Positions 6,497-13,973 of a DNA stretch of 19,313 bases are shown one piece after another. Position 1 is the stretch's first letter. Each line of letters begins with the position of its first letter. The DNA is from an uncultured Ideonella sp. Lineage in GTDB: Bacteria > Pseudomonadota > Gammaproteobacteria > Burkholderiales > Burkholderiaceae. The stretch covers positions 1 to 19,313 of the forward strand of contig CAMLGG010000082.1 in assembly GCA_946479475.1 (NCBI GenBank), in the 5' to 3' direction. The position numbers and the translations under genes are program-made. Below the pieces are notes generated by a model. It searched no databases, was not told the origin of the DNA, and was given only the letters and a program-made list of their open reading frames with translations.

Positions 6497-7315
6497 ATGT
6501 CCGCCCCCCGATCTTCACAGCCTTCTCCAGCACCAGCCCCGATGATCGGCGTGTTCGATTCCGGCGTCGGAGGCCTGTCCGTCCTGCGGGCGCTTCGCCA
6601 GCGCCTCCCCGCGTGCCCCATGGTCTACATCGCCGACTCCGGCCACGCCCCGTACGGCGACCGCGACCCGGCCCACGTCATCGAGCGCAGCCAGCGAGTC
6701 GTGGACCATTTCGTCGAGCAAGGCGCCCAGCTCATCGTCATCGCCTGCAACACGGCCACCGCCTGGGCGATCGACGCGATGCGCGCCCGCCATCCACACG
6801 TCGCCTTCGTGGGCGTCGAGCCGGGTGTCAAGCCTGCGGCGCGCTTGAGTCGCTCGGGTCGCTTCGCGGTCATGGCGACGCCGGCCACGCTCGCCAGCGA
6901 ACGCTTCGCAAGCCTGGTCGCCCGGCACGCTCCCGACTGCACCGTACATCCGGTGCCCTGCGCAGGCCTGGCCACGGCCATCGAGCGTGGCGAGGAGCAA
7001 TCGGCCGAGGTCGACCGCCTGCTCGACCTGTACTGCCTGCCGCTTTCCAGGCTCGACATCGACACGGTCGTGCTCGGATGCACCCACTACCCCTTCGTGG
7101 CTGACCGCATAGGGCTGCGACTCCCCCCGTCCACCCAGCTCCTTGACACGGCAGACGCCATTGCGCGGCGCGTTGCCGAGCTGATCCCTGCGCCGGCGGC
7201 CGACAGCCCAGCGCCTGCTCTTCGCCTGTTCACGACGGGCACGCCAGACATTCTTCGGCGCATGGCCCACGCCAGCATCAACGCAACCACCGCCGTCGAC
7301 CTGATTCACCTTTGA
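6497..7315 (+). CDS. murI: Glutamate racemase
   Basis: MurI interconverts L- and D-glutamate in the cytoplasm, supplying D-Glu for peptidoglycan. The 272-residue product has FDSGVGGLSVL (residues 20-30), the first catalytic cysteine Cys84 in IACNTATA, VGVEPGVKPA (105-114), and the second catalytic cysteine Cys195 in GCTHYPF (194-200), so both acid/base thiols are intact. An open frame extends upstream to a TTG at 6425. I chose the ATG at 6497, giving a usual length with a short Ser/Pro-rich tail before the first strand. A second in-frame ATG at 6542 starts immediately at MIGVFDSG and is also possible. Neither has a good Shine-Dalgarno. It is divergent from etfB and convergent with tssL (21-bp gap). 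Confidence 0.95.
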   Translation: MSAPRSSQPSPAPAPMIGVFDSGVGGLSVLRALRQRLPACPMVYIADSGHAPYGDRDPAHVIERSQRVVDHFVEQGAQLIVIACNTATAWAIDAMRARHPHVAFVGVEPGVKPAARLSRSGRFAVMATPATLASERFASLVARHAPDCTVHPVPCAGLATAIERGEEQSAEVDRLLDLYCLPLSRLDIDTVVLGCTHYPFVADRIGLRLPPSTQLLDTADAIARRVAELIPAPAADSPAPALRLFTTGTPDILRRMAHASINATTAVDLIHL

Positions 7316-7336
7316 GGCGAGGCGATTCGACGGCCC

Positions 7337-8149
7337 TCAGGGCCAGCTGATGCTGATGTAGGCCGCTTGAGGCGCCAGCTTGACGACCTCGGTGAAGGGG
7401 GCGAGTTGTTCTCGCGTGACGGCTCCCAGCTGGGTGCGAATGCCGAGGAAGGCCACCAGCCCGAGCAGCGCGAAGACGCTGCCCATCACCCACAGCGGAA
7501 CCTCGCGCCGCAACTTGTTGCTGATCTGGTCAGGCGGCGCCCAGTGCGGCGCGAACTCCGCGCGCCGGCCTTGCAGGTGAAGGATCTCGTCGCCCAGCCG
7601 CCCGGCGATGTAGCCCAGCTTCTCACTGCCATCCAACGCATGCCGCCCTTCGAAGCCCAGCAGCAGGCACAGGTGATACACCTCGAGTGCCTGGAGGTGC
7701 CGGGCACCGTCGAGGCGAAGCTCCTCGAGGTAGTCGAAGAAGCGCTCGCCCGCCATGTGTTCGCCGAACAGCTCCAGCTGAAGAGGCTTGCGCTCCCAGC
7801 TGTCACGGATCGAGTACCTCGAACGAAGGACGACTTCGTCCAGCAGCGCGCAAAACGCGAACTTGGCACGAAAGACATCCTCGGTGAGCAGGCCGAGCTT
7901 CTGCGCACCGCGATCGACGCGCGCCAGCATCTGCCTGACGCGTTCACGGAAGGTGTCGGCATCGGCTGGCGAGTGCCCGTTGCGCAAGAGGAACAGCATG
8001 AAGAAGCCCTGGTACAGCAAGTCCAGGAGGTTGCGAGGCTCGGCCACCAGGGCGCCATCCCCGCGCCGAGAGGCGGGCGCCGCATGCTGGCCAAGCAGCG
8101 ATGGGGCAGTCGAAGGATTCATACGGGCGGAGGCAGGAGCTTCTTTCAT
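7337..8149 (-). CDS. tssL: T6SS inner-membrane protein TssL (DotU/IcmH family)
   Basis: TssL is the cytoplasmic-facing inner-membrane component of the TssJLM complex that anchors the T6SS. The 270-residue protein has a Pro/Ala-rich start (to about residue 35). The DotU helical domain follows (NLLDLLYQGFFMLFLLRNGH near 40-59, AKFAFCALLDEVVLRS near 95-110, SWERKPLQLELFGEHMAGE near 117-135). A single membrane helix lies at about 218-236, near the C-terminus, as expected for a tail-anchored TssL. There is no OmpA-like peptidoglycan-binding extension. The ATG at 8149 overlaps the tssK stop (ATGA), implying translational coupling. A later ATG at 8122 is an alternative. It is the last gene of the tssJKL arm. 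Confidence 0.95.
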   Translation of the reverse strand: MKEAPASARMNPSTAPSLLGQHAAPASRRGDGALVAEPRNLLDLLYQGFFMLFLLRNGHSPADADTFRERVRQMLARVDRGAQKLGLLTEDVFRAKFAFCALLDEVVLRSRYSIRDSWERKPLQLELFGEHMAGERFFDYLEELRLDGARHLQALEVYHLCLLLGFEGRHALDGSEKLGYIAGRLGDEILHLQGRRAEFAPHWAPPDQISNKLRREVPLWVMGSVFALLGLVAFLGIRTQLGAVTREQLAPFTEVVKLAPQAAYISISWP

Positions 8150-9498
8150 GCGTTGTCAGCCAAGGCAAACAGCTCCATGTGCAGGTCGGTGGTGCCGGCT
8201 GGCACGTAGATGGCAATCGACTGGGCCTGCAGCATCCGCTCGTAAAGCTGCCCACGAGGCTCCAGCGCGAAGTAGTACGCCCCCGGCCTGACGGGAATGG
8301 CCGCCGGCACCTGGGCCGCGTGGACGAGTCGCACGCCGCCCATCGCCGACAGCACCAGTTTCTCGACGTCGTCCGGCGCACCCACCTTGAAGCGGTGCGG
8401 CACCGAATCGACAAGCTCGGCTGCCGGGAGCGAAGATTGAACGCCCAGGTAGAACCGGGTGTTCGAATCGATCTTTCCGGAGTCCAGCCTGCCGTGGTGG
8501 TAGGAAGGCTTCGCCTCGTGCAGCGCGATCGCGAAGGACTTTGTCGAGATCACCGTTTCCAGCAAGTCGCGGATGATCTGATCCAGACGGGCGAAGGCTG
8601 GCCCGGGATCCCCATGGCTGTAGCGAGGCAGATCGGCCAGGCGATGGCTCCTCGAGAAGGTCATCAAGCCGCCAGCCAGCTCCAGCATGCGCTCGAACAG
8701 GCGCTCGGGATGCAGCAGGGGATGATGGTGGAAATGCGAAAGCCCGGCAAAGGCACTGCTGGCGGTGTGCAGCAGCCAGAACGAGGCCATGTCGCCGGAG
8801 CGGAATTCAATGACGTGCCTGGACGGCTCGCGATGGTGGCCGTAGAGCGCGTCCACCTTCGCCTGGAGGGCATCCAGCAGGCGGCGCAGCATGGCCTGCA
8901 GGATCGGAGCAGCACAGACCGACACGGCCGGCGGCACGAACCGCTGGTCCAGCTCGAAGCCGCCCGTGCCCTGGCGGCGCAGGCGCAGCAGCGGGATATC
9001 CACCAGACCATCACGCGACTTGCCTGCCGGCAGCAACCGGACGTAGCGACGCAGCGTGGAGATCTCGGCTTCACCAGCGCTGGTGAACCAGTCCGTCGCG
9101 GCTTCATCCCGCTGCGCATAACGCACGCCGCCCGGCGCTTCGTCATGCCCGGTGAAGTTCGGGCCCGTGGCGCGCAGGCCAGGCATGGCCAGGTGGAAGA
9201 TCACCTCGGATTCGCCCGCCCCCAGGGCGGCAAGCGAAACAGGCTCGGGCAACTCGTCGTCGGAGGGCGCGTTGTAGAGATCGCCATCCGGGAAGATGAC
9301 CTTGATCTGCACCAGGCGCAACATGCCCGCTGCCAACGCATCCGCGTCGACCTGGAGCTGGCGGACGCCCCAGGAATAGGGATGGAGCGCGTTCGCAACG
9401 TCCGCCAGCCGGCCTTCGTGATACGCATCCTGCCGCTGGAAATGCTGCGGCCGAAGGAACAGGCCTTCGCCCCACAGCAGCTTGGGTCCACGGAACAA
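8146..9498 (-). CDS. tssK: T6SS baseplate protein TssK
   Basis: TssK is a trimeric cytoplasmic baseplate protein that joins the TssEFG wedges to the TssLM membrane complex. The 450-residue product starts with the family hallmark WGEGLFLRPQHFQRQDAYHE (residues 9-28) and continues with the PYSWGVRQL segment. The full length fits the family (about 440-450). The start is TTG at 9498; AAGGAG at 9505-9510 is a good Shine-Dalgarno six bases upstream, which supports the rare codon. It is followed by tssL with a 4-base overlap and preceded by tssJ with a 25-base gap. Confidence 0.96.
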   Translation of the reverse strand: MFRGPKLLWGEGLFLRPQHFQRQDAYHEGRLADVANALHPYSWGVRQLQVDADALAAGMLRLVQIKVIFPDGDLYNAPSDDELPEPVSLAALGAGESEVIFHLAMPGLRATGPNFTGHDEAPGGVRYAQRDEAATDWFTSAGEAEISTLRRYVRLLPAGKSRDGLVDIPLLRLRRQGTGGFELDQRFVPPAVSVCAAPILQAMLRRLLDALQAKVDALYGHHREPSRHVIEFRSGDMASFWLLHTASSAFAGLSHFHHHPLLHPERLFERMLELAGGLMTFSRSHRLADLPRYSHGDPGPAFARLDQIIRDLLETVISTKSFAIALHEAKPSYHHGRLDSGKIDSNTRFYLGVQSSLPAAELVDSVPHRFKVGAPDDVEKLVLSAMGGVRLVHAAQVPAAIPVRPGAYYFALEPRGQLYERMLQAQSIAIYVPAGTTDLHMELFALADNA

Positions 9499-9523
9499 GT
9501 CTCTCTCCTTCCCGGGTAATGAA

Positions 9524-10201
9524 TCAGCCGCAGCGCACGCCGGCCAGTCGGGTCAGTTCCGGTGCAACGCCGATGGGCTGACCGGCGGCCACGCTGAGCG
9601 CACAGGCATGCACCCCAAGCGTCACGCCCGACTTCGCGGCTTGCTCCGAATCGAAGATGAAGCGCCATCGCTGCGGAGCGGGCGCACGGAAGGACGCCAC
9701 CACGGCCAGATACGCCGCCTCGGCCGGCAACGCCTCGACCACCTCGAACTTTTGTCCCGGCGTGAGGATGATCTCCTTCACCTCGAGGACATCCCGCTGC
9801 CACTCCGGCTGAGGGCCGGATGGCCGCTGATCCTGCATCGTGTCGTAGGTGGCCTGCTCGAACGCCATGCGTTCACGTAACTTGTAAATTCTGGCAACAA
9901 CGGAAAGTGATCGACCATCCGGTGTGGTGTTCAACACATCGCCGGCGTGCAAGCGGATCGTCACCTTGCCGGCAACGCGCGAGGTGCGGATCGGCAACGC
10001 CCGCGGCTGGCTTGCGCCAGGGCGCTGCAGGCCCACCACGCCAAGGGCCGAATCCAATGCGCCGCCGCTGCTCGTCGTACCGCATCCACTCACGCAAACC
10101 AGTGCCAGCAAAGGAGAAACGATGCGCTGGACTCGCCCTTCACGCCTTCGGTTCAGGGTGATGGTCTCGCGCGGATTGGCGAGGCCTGAAGGGCCCTTCA
10201 T
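9524..10201 (-). CDS. tssJ: T6SS outer-membrane lipoprotein TssJ
   Basis: TssJ (225 residues from this start) is the outer-membrane lipoprotein of the TssJLM complex and binds the periplasmic part of TssM. A type II signal with lipobox VSGC places the acylated cysteine at residue 40. The mature part is a transthyretin-like beta-sandwich: KVTIRLHAGDVLNTTPDGRS, VVARIYKLRERMAFEQATYD, LTPGQKFEVVEALPAEAAYL and VVASFRAP are typical TssJ strands. The start is uncertain. ATGs at 10234 and 10201 are both without a Shine-Dalgarno and give unusually long n-regions. A CTG nearer the hydrophobic core would make a normal-length signal peptide. I prefer 10201 because 10234 lies inside a repeated regulatory-looking element. 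The promoter should be in the divergent region to 10479. Confidence 0.88.
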   Translation of the reverse strand: MKGPSGLANPRETITLNRRREGRVQRIVSPLLALVCVSGCGTTSSGGALDSALGVVGLQRPGASQPRALPIRTSRVAGKVTIRLHAGDVLNTTPDGRSLSVVARIYKLRERMAFEQATYDTMQDQRPSGPQPEWQRDVLEVKEIILTPGQKFEVVEALPAEAAYLAVVASFRAPAPQRWRFIFDSEQAAKSGVTLGVHACALSVAAGQPIGVAPELTRLAGVRCG

Positions 10202-10229
10202 GGGAGTCGATCGACATGAGCGGCAGCAG

Positions 10230-10244
10230 AACATAACGTTGATG
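10230..10244 (-). promoter_or_regulatory. 15-nt element CATCAACGTtAtGTT, tssJ-side copy
   Basis: This is the tssJ-oriented copy of an element whose partner lies at 10396-10410 in the plus orientation; 13 of 15 bases match. It contains an imperfect AACGTTATGTT palindrome. It could bind a common regulator of both T6SS arms. Confidence 0.4.
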
Positions 10245-10341
10245 ATTGTCGTACCATTTTCTCGTCGTTCGAGGGCAATCCCCCATCAGAGGGGACTCGC
10301 AATCAACGACCAGCAGGGCAGGTGCGGCATGATGAGGCCAC

Positions 10342-10369
10342 TTGCAAGGCCCTGCAACTTCGGTACAGT
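10342..10369 (+). promoter_or_regulatory. Candidate sigma-70 promoter of the plus-strand T6SS arm
   Basis: TTGCAA (10342-10347) and TACAGT (10364-10369) are separated by 16 bp, 111 bases before the TPR-lipoprotein ATG. The -35 lies in a 14-of-16 palindrome (10342-10357), which could be an operator. No GG-N10-GC sigma-54 signature was seen in the divergent region. The rest of 10202-10479 holds the two 15-nt elements and a short TCCCC/GGGGA repeat (10279-10295). Confidence 0.45.
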
Positions 10370-10395
10370 GCCGCGCCACAAGAAGGTCCTGGATA

Positions 10396-10410
10396 CATCA
10401 ACGTAACGTT
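10396..10410 (+). promoter_or_regulatory. 15-nt element CATCAACGTaAcGTT, TPR-lipoprotein-side copy
   Basis: This is the second copy of the element at 10230-10244 and holds a perfect AACGT-A-ACGTT palindrome. It starts 27 bases after the candidate -10, in the presumed leader of the plus operon. It may be a regulator site. Confidence 0.4.
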
Positions 10411-10479
10411 CTAGCTGAACGCATCATTGAAGGAGCCGCTTCACATGTCGTGACGGCGGCGCCAAGGGAGGATTCTCGA

Positions 10480-11205
10480 ATGAAGCACCATAACGTGCGC
10501 TACTCGGCGCATGGCGAGGGCGCGCCTGTGGGCGACTCTTCGCGACACACGAACTCACTCGTCAGGTTCGGGACCGTCGGAGCACGCATTACCTTCGCCG
10601 CCTGCGTCGGGACTGCGACCCTCCTGCTCGCAGGATGCGCCACACCGCCACCGCCACCGCCACCGACAGAGCCGGCGCCTGCCGTCGTCTCGCTCGAGGA
10701 GTGGCTTGCCAGGGGCGACGCCGCCCGCAAGGATGCCCTGCACGAGGCGGCCCGCTCCGCCTATCGCGAGGCCGCCAAGGCCTACCCGACCGACAAGCAG
10801 CCGTGGCTGCGCCTGGCCGACGACTACTTCGGCACCGGCGACTACGGCAATGCCGTCCTGGCGGCCCAGGAGGCGATACAACGCGATCCGCGTGACAACA
10901 CGGCGCATAGCGTGCTGGCCGTCAGCGGGCTGCGCATCACCGCGGGTTCCCTGGCGGCTCTGCGCGAGCAATCCGGCTATCCGGTCGGCTCCCGCGAGGA
11001 AGCCCTGGAGGTCACGCGGCGCTTGCGCGAGGCATTGAGCGACCCTTCCCTGCTCCCCCCCGCACCACCCGAGCCGCCACAGGCACCTGCACGCAAGCCG
11101 CGCCCCGCCAGGCCCCCTGGGACACCCGCACCCGCCCCTGCGCCATCCGCGAGCGCCAAGCCGGGGCCGGCCAAGGGCAGCAACCCGCTGGACAAGCTGA
11201 AGTAA
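10480..11205 (+). CDS. T6SS-associated TPR lipoprotein (TagM-like position)
   Basis: The 241-residue protein is a predicted lipoprotein: a hydrophobic stretch ends in LLLAGC, with acylated Cys53. Seven prolines (56-62) follow. A helical region at about 72-150 reads as two TPR-like repeats, the clearest being PWLRLADDYFGTGDYGNAVL then AAQEAIQRDP. The C-terminal third (about 185-232) is Pro/Ala-rich and ends in a basic tail. The ATG is supported by GGGAGG at 10466-10471. It leads the sheath operon, the place where Burkholderia T6SS loci carry a lipoprotein that I recall being called TagM; that equivalence is inference. A likely role is in the periplasm, scaffolding the secretion machine or the cell wall. 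The n-region of the signal (about 34 residues) is unusually long. Confidence 0.8.
   Translation: MKHHNVRYSAHGEGAPVGDSSRHTNSLVRFGTVGARITFAACVGTATLLLAGCATPPPPPPPTEPAPAVVSLEEWLARGDAARKDALHEAARSAYREAAKAYPTDKQPWLRLADDYFGTGDYGNAVLAAQEAIQRDPRDNTAHSVLAVSGLRITAGSLAALREQSGYPVGSREEALEVTRRLREALSDPSLLPPAPPEPPQAPARKPRPARPPGTPAPAPAPSASAKPGPAKGSNPLDKLK
10645..10665 (+). repeat. Hexanucleotide microsatellite (CCGCCA)3-CCG
   Basis: Three CCGCCA units plus CCG encode the seven-proline run just after the lipobox of the TPR lipoprotein. Unit gain or loss would keep the frame and change only the proline-linker length. Such proline runs usually need EF-P for smooth translation. Confidence 0.8.
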
Positions 11206-11252
11206 CCCCGGGCGGCAGTCCGTGCCGCCACCACCGCCAGGAGCAAGACCAC

Positions 11253-11768
11253 ATGGCCAAGAAAGACAGCGTCCACAAGCGCCTCGAGAAGGTTCGCCCG
11301 CCGCGCGTGCAGCTCTCCTACGACGTTCAGGTCGGCGATGCGATCGAGCAGAAGGAACTGCCCTTCGTCGTCGGCGTCCTCGGAGACTTCACCGGCCAGC
11401 CAGATCCGGCCAAGCCACCCACGAAGCTCAGGGACCGCAAGTTCGTCAACGTCGATCTCGACAACTTCGACGACGTGATGGAGGGCATGGCTCCGCGCGC
11501 CTCGTATCGGGTCGCCAACAAGCTCACTCCGGAGGGAGGAGAGTTCGCCGTCAACCTGGCGTTCCAGGCCATGGAGGATTTCCGCCCGGAATCGGTGGTG
11601 CAGCAGGTGGATCCACTGCGCAAGCTTCTCGAGGCGAGAACGAGACTCTCGGACCTTCGCAACAAGCTGGCCGGCAACGAGAAGCTCGAGGACATCCTGG
11701 CCGAGGTGCTCTCCAGCACCGAAAAGCTTCGCCAGCTCGGTGAAGAGGCCCGACAGGTCGAGGAGTAA
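11253..11768 (+). CDS. tssB: T6SS contractile sheath small subunit TssB (VipA)
   Basis: TssB (171 residues, standard length) pairs with TssC to form the cytoplasmic contractile sheath around the Hcp tube. It begins MAKKDSVHKRLEKVRPPRVQ and shows the family segments LPFVVGVLGDFTGQP (residues 36-50), DRKFVNVDLDNFDDVM and FRPESVVQQVDPL, and has a C-terminal helical region needed for TssC pairing. The ATG has AGGAG 10-14 bases upstream. It lies 47 bases after the TPR lipoprotein gene and 4 bases before tssC. Confidence 0.98.
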   Translation: MAKKDSVHKRLEKVRPPRVQLSYDVQVGDAIEQKELPFVVGVLGDFTGQPDPAKPPTKLRDRKFVNVDLDNFDDVMEGMAPRASYRVANKLTPEGGEFAVNLAFQAMEDFRPESVVQQVDPLRKLLEARTRLSDLRNKLAGNEKLEDILAEVLSSTEKLRQLGEEARQVEE

Positions 11769-11772
11769 AGCC

Positions 11773-13266
11773 ATGCCCCAGGACACCGCCATTGCACCCG
11801 CGGCCGTCGCCGCGCCCACCCGCGAAGCCACGAGCCTGCTCGACCAGATCGTCGAGCAGAGCAAGGTTGCCCGCTCCGAGACCGAGCACGCCCGCGCCAA
11901 GGACGTCATCTCCGAGCTGGTGCGCGAGGTGATGCGCGGCACGGTGGTCGTGTCGGAGAACCTCAGCGTGACGCTCGACGCACGGGTCGCCGAGTTGGAC
12001 CGCCTGATCTCCGAGCAGCTCAGCGAGGTGATGCACCACGCCGAGTTCCAGCGGCTGGAGTCGAGCTGGACCGGCCTGCACTACCTGTGCAAGCACACCT
12101 CCACCGGCGCAGGCATGAAGATCCAGGTCCTCCATGCAACCAAGAAGGAACTGGTCAAGGACTTCAAGACCGCCATCGACTTCGACCAGAGCGCCCTTTT
12201 CAAGAAAGTCTACGAAGAGGAGTTCGGCACCTTCGGCGGAGCCCCGTACGGCGCCCTGATAGGCGACTTCGAGCTCACTCGCCAGCCGGAGGACATGTAT
12301 CTCGTCGAGCAGATGTCGCACGTCGCGGCCGCTGCGCATGCGCCGTTCATCGCCGCGGCCTCGCCCGAGCTGTTCGGCCTGGAGACCTTCACCGATCTCG
12401 GCCGCCCGCGCGACCTGTCGAAGGTCTTCGACACCGTCGACTACGCCAAGTGGAGATCCTTCCGCGAGTCGGAAGATGCGCGCTACGTCGGCCTCGCCTT
12501 GCCGCGCTTCCTGGGGCGGCTGCCCTTCGACCCGAAGGACGGCACCACCGTCGAAGGCTTCAACTTCGTCGAGGATGTCGATGGCAGCGACCACGGGAAG
12601 TACCTGTGGGTCAACGCCGCCTATGCCATGGGCGCACGGTTGACCGCTGCCTTCGAGAACTTCGGCTGGTGTGCGGCGATCCGGGGCGTCGAGGGCGGTG
12701 GCCTGGTCGAGGACCTGCCCACCCACACCTTCAAGACCGACGAAGGCGAGGTCGCCCTGAAGTGCCCGACGGAGGTTGCCATCACCGACCGGCGGGAGAA
12801 GGAACTGAGCGACCTCGGATTCATGCCTCTGGTGCACTGCAAGAACACCGACTATGCCGCCTTCTTCGGCGCACAGTCGACCCAGAAGCCCAGGAAGTAC
12901 GACAGTGACGCGGCGAATGCCAATGCCGTGCTGTCTTCGCAGCTGCAGTACATGTTCAGCGTCTGCCGGATCGCGCACTACCTCAAGGCCATGATGCGCG
13001 ACAAGATCGGCAGCTTCGCTTCCGCATCCAACGTCGAGGAGTTCCTCAACCGCTGGATTCGCCAGTATGTCGTCGAGGATGACAACGCCACCCAGGAGAC
13101 CAAGGCGGCCTATCCCTTGCGGGAAGCCAGCATCCAGGTCTCCGAGGTGCCGGGTCGCCCCGGCGTCTATCGGGCCGTGTCGTTCATCCGGCCTCATTTC
13201 CAGCTCGACGAGCTCTCGGTTTCGCTGAGGCTCGTGGCAGAGCTGCCCCCGTCCCAGAAGGGTTGA
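11773..13266 (+). CDS. tssC: T6SS contractile sheath large subunit TssC (VipB)
   Basis: TssC (497 residues) is the large sheath subunit and the part recognised by TssH during sheath disassembly. Family segments include RLESSWTGLHYL (residues 94-105), GALIGDFEL, FGLETFTDL, FLGRLPF and the C-terminal PHFQLDELSVSLRLVAELP. The start is the ATG 4 bases after the tssB stop, with AGGAG (11761-11765) seven bases upstream. An open frame continues 11 codons into tssB but lacks support. A long antisense open frame covers this gene and is a codon-bias shadow. Confidence 0.98.
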   Translation: MPQDTAIAPAAVAAPTREATSLLDQIVEQSKVARSETEHARAKDVISELVREVMRGTVVVSENLSVTLDARVAELDRLISEQLSEVMHHAEFQRLESSWTGLHYLCKHTSTGAGMKIQVLHATKKELVKDFKTAIDFDQSALFKKVYEEEFGTFGGAPYGALIGDFELTRQPEDMYLVEQMSHVAAAAHAPFIAAASPELFGLETFTDLGRPRDLSKVFDTVDYAKWRSFRESEDARYVGLALPRFLGRLPFDPKDGTTVEGFNFVEDVDGSDHGKYLWVNAAYAMGARLTAAFENFGWCAAIRGVEGGGLVEDLPTHTFKTDEGEVALKCPTEVAITDRREKELSDLGFMPLVHCKNTDYAAFFGAQSTQKPRKYDSDAANANAVLSSQLQYMFSVCRIAHYLKAMMRDKIGSFASASNVEEFLNRWIRQYVVEDDNATQETKAAYPLREASIQVSEVPGRPGVYRAVSFIRPHFQLDELSVSLRLVAELPPSQKG

Positions 13267-13298
13267 ATCCCTACAAAAGCCAAGGAGGCCCAGAAGCC

Positions 13299-13817
13299 AT
13301 GAAGGACATCTACGTCAAGTTCGACGGCGCCAGCGAGCTGCAAGGCGACAGCTCGGATACCAAGCATGCCAACGAGATCGAGGTCACCTCGTTCAAGCAC
13401 TTCGTGCGCCAACCCAAGTCGTCCAGCGCCTCCAGCGCCGGCGGCCATACCGCCGAACGCACCGAGCACGGCGAGATGCTGTTCACCAAGGACATCGACC
13501 GCGCCAGCTCGAAGCTCCTGCGGGCCGCTTCCGCCGGCACGGTCTATCCCAAGGTCTACGTCACCTTCTACCGCGCCTACGGCGGAAAGTCATCGACGCA
13601 GACCTCGCAGTCGCGGGTGGACTACTACAAGATCGTGCTGGAGGACGTCGTCGTCTCGTCGGTCGAGACGCTCATCGGCGAAGGCGAGCTGCCTGCAGAG
13701 ACCTTCGGCCTGAAGTACGGCAAGGTCACCTGGGAGTACAAGCAGCACAAGATGGACGGTTCCTCGGCCTCCACCGGCATTGCGGGCTGGGATCTGCGCC
13801 GCAACGTCGCCGTCTGA
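13299..13817 (+). CDS. hcp: T6SS inner tube protein Hcp (TssD)
   Basis: Hcp (172 residues, a normal size) forms hexameric rings stacked into the tube that is expelled by sheath contraction; its lumen can carry small effectors. It starts MKDIYVKFDGASELQGDSSD and has the typical IEVTSFKHFVRQP, EMLFTKDIDRASSKLLRAAS, YPKVYVTFYR, YYKIVLEDVVVSSVE and WEYKQHK segments. There is no C-terminal toxin extension. The ATG is preceded by AAGGAGG (13282-13288) with a 10-base spacer, the strongest Shine-Dalgarno in the operon, in keeping with high expression. The gap to tssE (156 bp) is by far the largest within the plus arm and holds strong RNA structure. Confidence 0.98.
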   Translation: MKDIYVKFDGASELQGDSSDTKHANEIEVTSFKHFVRQPKSSSASSAGGHTAERTEHGEMLFTKDIDRASSKLLRAASAGTVYPKVYVTFYRAYGGKSSTQTSQSRVDYYKIVLEDVVVSSVETLIGEGELPAETFGLKYGKVTWEYKQHKMDGSSASTGIAGWDLRRNVAV

Positions 13818-13870
13818 GCCTCGCGCTGCCCGCTGCGGCGCGATGCCTGCTGTGGGCAGAACGGGTACGC

Positions 13871-13920
13871 CGGCTGGTGTGGTCAGGCCAGACTGGCCGA
13901 TCCGCGACGACCATCAGCCG
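13871..13920 (+). other. Structured RNA element between hcp and tssE
   Basis: Positions 13871-13878 pair with 13913-13920 (8 bp, one G-U). After a 2-nt bulge, 13881-13884 pair with 13909-13912 (4 bp). Inside lies a GGCCA-GAC-TGGCC hairpin (13886-13898). The whole sits between the hcp stop and a terminator-like hairpin. The pairing was found by eye; no energy calculation was done. Confidence 0.5.
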
Positions 13921-13923
13921 GTC

Positions 13924-13950
13924 AGGAGGTGGCCCTCTCGGTCGCCTCCT
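13924..13950 (+). terminator. Terminator-like or attenuator hairpin after hcp
   Basis: AGGAGGTGGCC (13924-13934) and GGTCGCCTCCT (13940-13950) form an 11-bp stem with two G-U pairs and a 5-nt loop, followed by TCTTC. The U-tract is weak, so it may stop only part of the transcripts. It lies 24 bases before tssE, so it could let hcp be transcribed more than the baseplate genes. Confidence 0.55.
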
Positions 13951-13973
13951 TCTTCAGGGATGAGCCCAGGCAC

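Noticed and set aside
7332..7344. GGCCCT-C-AGGGCC palindrome at the tssL stop as a bidirectional terminator for murI and tssL
   Set aside because: The stem would be only 5 bp with a 3-nt loop and there is no T-tract on either strand.
10202..10479. Sigma-54 promoter for the T6SS arms
   Set aside because: No GG-N10-GC core with TGGCA/TTGC-like flanks was found on the plus strand.
11551..13197. 548-codon open frame antisense to tssB/tssC
   Set aside because: High-GC codon bias leaves the opposite strand open. The product is low in complexity and unlike any family, and the plus-strand TssB and TssC are unmistakable.
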